The position numbers and the translations under genes were made by a program. From the NCBI GenBank assembly GCA_029856365.1, contig JAHQWW010000026.1, positions 1 to 36,878 of the forward strand: a stretch of 36,878 bases of DNA. The letters run 5' to 3'. Under the pieces are notes generated by a model, which did no database searches, was not told where the DNA came from, and worked only from the letters and a program-made list of their open reading frames with translations. This document shows positions 33,863 through 36,878 of this stretch, piece after piece. The stretch is from Candidatus Hodarchaeota archaeon (GTDB lineage Archaea; Asgardarchaeota; Heimdallarchaeia; Hodarchaeales; Hodarchaeaceae). How positions within the stretch are numbered: position 1 is the first letter of the stretch; the number at the start of each line of letters is the position of its first letter.

Positions 33863-34291
33863 ATGATTTTCTTATGGAATATAAAGACAATTTTCGTTGG
33901 TTTCCTCTTTGGGATAGGAATGGCTCTAGGATTATTTCTCATTGCAGAGAAATTGATAGTTGAAATGCAGCTAGATGACCCTGATGATGAGTTTATCAAT
34001 TCTGATAGTTTTAAATATTTGATGAAGTACATTATGCCACTTGTTATTATCATTGGGTCATCAATAGTGATTGGGCCTATATTTGTTTGGGGATACAATT
34101 ATTTGATGGATAGTGAGGTGGTTTTAGGACTGGATTCTCAAATTTTCTACATTTTTGCCATCTTAACGTTTTCTTTAATACTGGATATTGCAGTTTTTGC
34201 TTCTAGAACTCCTTTTCCATTATTTAAATTGGCTGCGAATACTTGGATGTTTCTAATCCTTGGTTTATTCCTTCATTTGATGATGCAATAA
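33863..34291 (+). CDS. Four-TM membrane protein, unknown function
   Basis: 142 residues with four TM helices. GGTGA about eight bases before the ATG is a good ribosome site. An acidic loop 'MQLDDPDDEFINSDSFKYL' follows TM1. No family is recognised. It is divergent from the double Lrp regulator and followed by a T-rich run (34299-34314) that could end the transcript. Confidence 0.65.
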   Translation: MIFLWNIKTIFVGFLFGIGMALGLFLIAEKLIVEMQLDDPDDEFINSDSFKYLMKYIMPLVIIIGSSIVIGPIFVWGYNYLMDSEVVLGLDSQIFYIFAILTFSLILDIAVFASRTPFPLFKLAANTWMFLILGLFLHLMMQ

Positions 34292-34298
34292 ACTAAAG

Positions 34299-34314
34299 TT
34301 TTTTTCATTTTTTT
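34299..34314 (+). terminator. T-rich terminator after the 33863 gene
   Basis: Two runs of seven T (34299-34305 and 34308-34314), eight bases after the stop codon, fit archaeal oligo-T termination. No stable hairpin precedes them. Confidence 0.5.
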
Positions 34315-34378
34315 AATAAAATTCACAAAAGCAAATATTTTAAATTCTTAGGCTAAAAGAAGTCGGTGAGGAAACTTC

Positions 34379-35305
34379 ATGCAATTCGGCGCTCTATCAG
34401 AAATAGGTAAATTGAGTATTGTTTTGATGCACAGACCAGGAAGGGAAATCTCTGTTGTTAAACCTAATAACTTATCTTATTACGGATTTAGAGCTGTTCC
34501 AGATTTGGAAAATTTGCAAAGAGAATTTGATAACCTTGTTAAATCTTTAGAAAGCGAAGGTGTGGAGGTTATTTTGCTTAATGATATCACAAATAACCTT
34601 GATGGAATACATTCTCTACCAAATCTGTATTTCACACGTGATATTCTTTCTGTCACAGATATTGGACTAATTGTGATGAATATGGGAATTGCTGGAAGAC
34701 TAAGTGAACCATTCATTGCCAAACAAGCATTGGAACAGCAAATACCTGTAGCTGCTGAAATCTCTTCTCCTGGTCAATTGGAAGGAGGTGATTTTGTGTA
34801 CTTAAATGAACGTACTCTTGCAGTGGGTTATGGCCCTAGGACAAATAAAGAAGGCCTAACCCAACTCATTCAAGGCCTAAGGAGTTCTCTGATTGAAGAA
34901 ATCATAAGTATCCCGTTACCTCCTAATTTGATCCACTTAGATCAGATATTCTCTGTTATAGCATCCAAAATGTGTATAGTACACGAACCATCATTGAAGT
35001 TTGGTCTAGCTCACATTAATCGAAGAGAGGAGGAGAAAAAAGAGCTATTCTTTTCCTACCTCAAGAAGAAAAAGTTCGAGATGATCTCAGTGAACACTGA
35101 AGAAGTCATGCAATTTGGAGCGAATGTCTGTGCTTTGGAACCAAAAAAAATAGTAATATATAAATGGAACAAGCGTATTATCACAGAGCTTGAGGAGAGA
35201 GGAATTGATGTTATTCCTATTCAGGGTACCGAACTAGTTAAAGGCGGAGGTGGGCCTCATTGTATGACTTGTCCTATACTCCGAGATTCATCATCTAATT
35301 TTTAA
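34379..35305 (+). CDS. Arginine deiminase / amidinotransferase-family enzyme
   Basis: 308 residues of the guanidino-modifying pentein fold. Motifs: 'FTRD' (85-88), 'QLEGGDFVYL' with E135 and D138, 'GYGPRTNKEGLTQL', the catalytic 'IHLDQIFSVI' with H186 and D188, and the C-terminal nucleophile 'GGGGPHCMTCPI' with C295. These are the substrate and catalytic residues of arginine deiminases, which hydrolyse arginine to citrulline plus ammonia. It lacks the extra helical domain of classical 400-residue bacterial ADIs, so arginine dihydrolase or another guanidino hydrolase is also possible. GGTGAGG lies before the ATG. No carbamate kinase or ornithine transcarbamylase gene is in the window, so the classic ADI pathway operon is absent. 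Confidence 0.9.
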   Translation: MQFGALSEIGKLSIVLMHRPGREISVVKPNNLSYYGFRAVPDLENLQREFDNLVKSLESEGVEVILLNDITNNLDGIHSLPNLYFTRDILSVTDIGLIVMNMGIAGRLSEPFIAKQALEQQIPVAAEISSPGQLEGGDFVYLNERTLAVGYGPRTNKEGLTQLIQGLRSSLIEEIISIPLPPNLIHLDQIFSVIASKMCIVHEPSLKFGLAHINRREEEKKELFFSYLKKKKFEMISVNTEEVMQFGANVCALEPKKIVIYKWNKRIITELEERGIDVIPIQGTELVKGGGGPHCMTCPILRDSSSNF

Positions 35306-35312
35306 TTTTTTT
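35306..35312 (+). terminator. T7 run after the deiminase-like gene
   Basis: Seven T directly follow the stop codon (TAA at 35303-35305), as expected for archaeal intrinsic termination. Confidence 0.5.
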
Positions 35313-35353
35313 GACAATCCGATTACTGATTAAAATAAATTGAATATACATTC

Positions 35354-36878
35354 TTATTTAGATGAAGAAGATCGATGTCGTACTAATCTTCTTGTAATAA
35401 GTATCAAACCAATTGATCCAAAGAGAGTACCTAAAACTAATCCGATATTTAGTTCTCCCAGTGGTGTTATTCCATGAGTATCCTCTGATACATCAGTTAA
35501 CGATTCGCTTTCAACACTAGATAATTCTTGTTGGTTAGAAGTTTGTTCTGAAGAGATTTCTGTGGTTTCTTTCTCATAAGTAAAAAATACAAATTGAGTA
35601 CTAACCCAGTTCCCTGCTGTGTCGTTAGCATATACATATAATACATGTTGACCATCTCCCTCTGGTATAAGTGTTTCAAATGAAATCCATGTGACATTTT
35701 GACATCCGTCCCAATTGTAAACAACTCTATCAAGATGAGAATCGTTAAGTTCTAGAGTGATTAATGTACCTAAAGGCAATACACTCATGTTTTGGTATTC
35801 TAATAACGTAATTCTTGGTTCAATGTCGTCTGTTATGAAAATGAACACATTATTTGTCCAATGACCAAAACTATCATTAGCAAAAATATAGAGAGTATGA
35901 TGACCCTCATCATCAGGCAATATAACTGTATTAGAAGAGATTAAAGAACTATTCTGAGTTTTATCCCAGTTGTAGAGTACAGTATCAAGATTTATATCAG
36001 TTACATTTAATTTAATTTCAAAACCAGATGTTAATACACTATAATTTTCTGGAATCAAAAGAGAAATTTTTGGTGGAAAATTGTCTGTAAATGCCTCAAC
36101 TGTGAAAGTTATTGAAACGTGAACTTTATTCCCAGCTGAATCATTCCCATATGCGTGTAGTGTGTAAGTACCATTATCAAGGACATAATATATAGGACTA
36201 GTGTCAACACTCCATGTTCGGTTCTTAGTATCAATATTATTGATATAATACCAGATATAATCAGCGTTACCTGACAAAGAGATCATTATTATATCAGTTG
36301 AGTAGGTTTCATTTGTTGGAGACTCAATAGTGACTAGGGGTAGTGTGGTGTCAACTGTAAACCATTCTTGACCATAGGCTTTATTTCCCACACTATCATT
36401 GAAAAAGACTTGTACAGAATAACTGCCATCTAGCCATGTTAATCCTTCTACTACCCACCTTTATTTATCAGAATCAAATAACAGGGTATAATTATTTGAC
36501 CAGGATCCATTCATATACCTGTACCAAGCAGTATGAACAACACTTGAATTTAATGCATAAATCGATATTTCAGAATTTGAATAAGTGCTATTTGTTGGTG
36601 AATTAATAGTAACTATAGGTGGCGTTGTATCTATAAAAATAACTACCAGATCAGCTTTACTTTGATTTTTTTCGTCAAATGCGACAATTCTGTAACAATG
36701 CCATCCCTCAGGTTGATCATTTAATGTTAAGCTTGTTTCTGTTGTTGTTTCTAGATAGATTCCATCTCTAAATATTGCATACTTCTCTATTCCATAATCA
36801 TCATTCCCAGTCCATGAAAACGATGGATTCTCATTTGTTGTCGATCCATTTGTTGGATTTTTTGCAGAAGTGCTTGAA
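35354..36878 (-). CDS. Ig-repeat surface protein, 5'-partial, internal TAA
   Basis: The minus-strand frame runs from beyond the window edge to a stop at 35354, broken once by TAA (36463-36461). Read through, it has a fibronectin/Ig-like start ('NPSFSWTGNDDYGIEKYAIF'), then about four Ig-like repeats. The first two begin 'PIVTINSPTNSTYS' and 'PLVTIESPTNETYS'. The last two share 'DTVLYNWD'/'DRVVYNWD' and 'HHTLYIFANDS'/'QHVLYVYANDT'. A Ser/Thr/Glu-rich stalk and a C-terminal TM with basic tail ('LGTLFGSIGLILITRRLVRH') anchor it. The downstream part could only start at GTG 36391, which is inside a repeat. So the stop is a nonsense mutation or sequence error, and the gene is broken as it stands. 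It is a cell-surface adhesin-like protein. Confidence 0.75.

Noticed and set aside
1831..36463. Stop-codon reassignment as a cause of the in-frame stops
   Set aside because: Both TAA and TGA occur inside genes, while intact genes end normally in TAA or TGA, so a changed code is not consistent. Selenocysteine is also unlikely because the positions are not Cys-like catalytic sites; pyrrolysine uses TAG.
1..36878. CRISPR arrays, insertion sequences, rRNA and tRNA genes
   Set aside because: No regularly spaced direct repeats, transposase motifs or conserved RNA sequences were seen by eye. A tRNAscan/Rfam search would be decisive.

Overview
The window is AT-rich, gene-dense archaeal chromosome. 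The archaeal call rests on what can be read directly. Many starts are preceded by GGTGA/GGAGG Shine-Dalgarno sequences (before 1708, 5426, 8231, 10252, 17960, 31783, 33863 and 34379). TATA boxes sit at archaeal spacing (641-648, 2658-2665, 8159-8170). Three Lrp-type or wHTH regulator families and a DUF2769 protein are present. A single-domain gelsolin-like protein (8231-8593) and surface proteins with Asgard-style C-terminal anchors suggest an Asgard archaeon, perhaps of the Heimdall/Thor side; the lineage is inference. No rRNA, tRNA, CRISPR array, transposase or phage gene was recognised.

Layout. 1-4.4 kb: Lrp regulator, polytopic membrane protein, an uncatalogued 52-residue ORF, a DUF998 gene broken by an in-frame TGA, and an overlapping pair (GT-A-like protein plus flavin-reductase-like protein). 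4.6-9.0 kb: TauE/SafE permease, a three-zinc-site protein, a receiver-PAS-histidine kinase, the gelsolin-like protein and DUF2769. 9.0-9.7 kb is decayed: a remnant, a perfect hairpin and a frameshifted HAD gene. 9.7-12.6 kb: isoprenylcysteine-methyltransferase-like enzyme with a small partner, a two-TM protein ending in Cys-Cys, an epoxide-hydrolase-like enzyme that seems to start at ATT, and a remnant. 12.7-16.5 kb: TrmB-like regulator and a four-gene ABC-2 exporter operon ending in a membrane protein and a winged-helix regulator. 16.7-22.3 kb, plus strand: cupin, YhhN-like and small membrane proteins, a radical SAM/HhH protein with its DUF4130-like partner, a Cys-rich membrane protein and a 2-hydroxyacid-dehydrogenase relative. 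22.3-28.5 kb: a 1283-residue surface protein with an intracellular domain, a decayed surface-protein tail and a TPR protein. 28.7-33.7 kb: wHTH-zinc-finger regulator, MacB/FtsX-type ABC pair and a double Lrp regulator. 33.8-36.9 kb: small membrane protein, arginine-deiminase-like enzyme and the C-terminal part of another surface protein, interrupted by an in-frame TAA.

Themes. (1) Exchange with the outside: two ABC systems, a TSUP permease and long Ig/LamG-type surface proteins. (2) Many one-component regulators, several next to the membrane genes they may control. (3) A striking number of genes broken by a single stop or frameshift while the sequence beyond stays readable (1831-2502, 9445-9673, 12300-12623, 26469-26741, 36461-36463). 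This points to recent gene decay or uncorrected assembly errors.

Most worth following up: the 1283-residue protein, whose extracellular LamG/Ig stalk is joined through one TM segment to a cytosolic domain resembling a longin fold; the wHTH-zinc-finger regulator; the gelsolin-like protein; and the ATT-initiated hydrolase.
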